Part shown: piece after piece, positions 7,405-8,069 of the stretch
How positions within the stretch are numbered: position 1 is the stretch's first letter
Layout: each line of letters opens with the position of its first letter
DNA from: Bacteroidota bacterium
GTDB lineage: Bacteria; Bacteroidota; Bacteroidia; B-17B0; Aurantibacillaceae
Direction: 5' to 3'
Assembly: GCA_025359355.1 (NCBI GenBank)
Contig: JANYGR010000456.1
Span: forward strand, 1 to 8,069
DNA length: 8,069 nt
Translations under genes and position numbers: made by a program
The notes under the pieces: generated by a model
What the model was told of the DNA's origin: nothing
What the model saw: only the letters and a program-made list of their open reading frames with translations
The model's database searches: none

Positions 7405-8069
7405 TTTAATTTAGTGTAAATAAAAAAGGCTGCATTAAAAAATTGTCTAGTCACATAATATTTTCTTAACCATACAATGATAGACGTTTTAGAAAGCTTT
7501 TTTTTATTCTTTAATTTTAAATAATAGTTTAACTCTTTAGCCGGTATATGCTTTTTTTGGATTATTAAACGCTCTTTCGAAACATTGTCAAAATTAATTG
7601 GATTTTGACTCATACCATCTAATTGAAAATTACATACAGTAAAATCATGGTGTATAAACCGAGTGTCATCGTCTAAAAAAGCTTTTAAAAAAAACTCATA
7701 ATCAGAAGATATTTTATACTCTGTACTATAAAGTCCATATTTTTTAAATAATTCTCGTTTAATAAAAGTAGCTTGATGGTTTAAAGTATGATCTATAAAA
7801 TAAAATAAATTTAGTTTTTTAGGCTGCATTATTTTTTTGTGAATCGCCAAATCTACTGCATTAACATCACCATATATAATATCAAATTTAGGATGTAATA
7901 TCTTTAAATCACTAAATGTAGCAAGCGTATTATTATCGTAAAAAGAATCTCCAGAGTTCATGAAAATCAAAAAATCACCAGTTGCCTTTTTAATTCCCTT
8001 ATTCATAGCATCATACACGCCATTATCTTTTTCGGAGCAACTATAAGCAATAATAGATTGATACTTATC
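7401..8069 (-). CDS. GT2-family glycosyltransferase, N-terminus cut by the window edge (NSGD subgroup)
   Basis: The frame is open from base 8069 to a TGA at 7403-7401, giving 222 visible residues. A GTG at 8018 could be mistaken for the start. However, the 17 codons upstream of it (visible residues 1-17) continue the family sequence: SCSEKDNG leads into VYDAMNKG and aligns with SEKDTGIYNAMNKG of the next gene. The true start therefore lies beyond the right edge, and roughly 55 residues containing the nucleotide-binding strand are missing. Visible motifs are FLIFMNSGDSF (N-S-G-D metal region), a LNHQATFIKRELFKKYGLYS segment and KISSDYEFFLKA (catalytic-base region). The C-terminal tail is basic and unlike that of its paralogue. 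It is the most upstream gene seen in the operon and overlaps the next start by 4 bases. Confidence 0.92.
   Translation of the reverse strand, partial: DKYQSIIAYSCSEKDNGVYDAMNKGIKKATGDFLIFMNSGDSFYDNNTLATFSDLKILHPKFDIIYGDVNAVDLAIHKKIMQPKKLNLFYFIDHTLNHQATFIKRELFKKYGLYSTEYKISSDYEFFLKAFLDDDTRFIHHDFTVCNFQLDGMSQNPINFDNVSKERLIIQKKHIPAKELNYYLKLKNKKKLSKTSIIVWLRKYYVTRQFFNAAFFIYTKLK

Noticed and set aside
1..8069. A defence, phage, CRISPR or mobile element system hidden in the window
   Set aside because: All sequence is accounted for by nine collinear glycan-related genes. There are no direct repeat arrays, terminal inverted repeats, transposase, integrase, nuclease or helicase motifs.

Overview
The window is strongly AT-rich, and all of its sequence belongs to one tightly packed run of nine minus-strand genes. 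There is no intergenic space longer than 27 bases, and no rRNA, tRNA, CRISPR, insertion sequence, promoter or terminator is visible. The base composition, the near absence of Shine-Dalgarno-like sequence before the starts, and the protein types (many GT2 enzymes, a GT11 fucosyltransferase, a GT4, an AAC(3)-fold acyltransferase and an unusual polysaccharide deacetylase) fit a surface-polysaccharide (O-antigen, capsule or exopolysaccharide) locus of a Bacteroidota species. The phylum is an inference; no taxonomic marker gene is present.

Transcription runs from right to left. At the right edge is a GT2 glycosyltransferase whose N-terminus lies outside the window (7401-8069). It is followed by a paralogous GT2 (6655-7404), two more GT2 enzymes (5648-6652, 4708-5655), a GT11 alpha-1,2-fucosyltransferase-like enzyme (3824-4711), another GT2 (2808-3839) and a GT4 enzyme (1727-2800). 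The run ends with an AAC(3)/antibiotic_NAT-family acyltransferase (806-1699) and a polysaccharide-deacetylase-like protein (1-802) that continues past the left edge. Junctions are 4-, 8-, 4- and 16-base overlaps or gaps of 2, 7, 27 and 3 bases, so a single polycistronic transcript with translational coupling is likely.

The seven consecutive glycosyltransferases would build a multi-sugar oligosaccharide on a lipid carrier at the inner face of the cytoplasmic membrane, probably with at least one fucose or related 6-deoxyhexose. The acyltransferase and deacetylase probably tailor an amino sugar. Flippase, polymerase and nucleotide-sugar synthesis genes are not in the window and presumably lie beyond its edges.

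Nothing here demonstrates a new system. The points most worth a second look are the adjacent deacetylase and N-acyltransferase pair, the non-canonical metal and catalytic motif of the deacetylase, and the tandem GT2 duplication at the right edge. Two genes start with GTG, and the right-edge gene has an apparent GTG start that is false.
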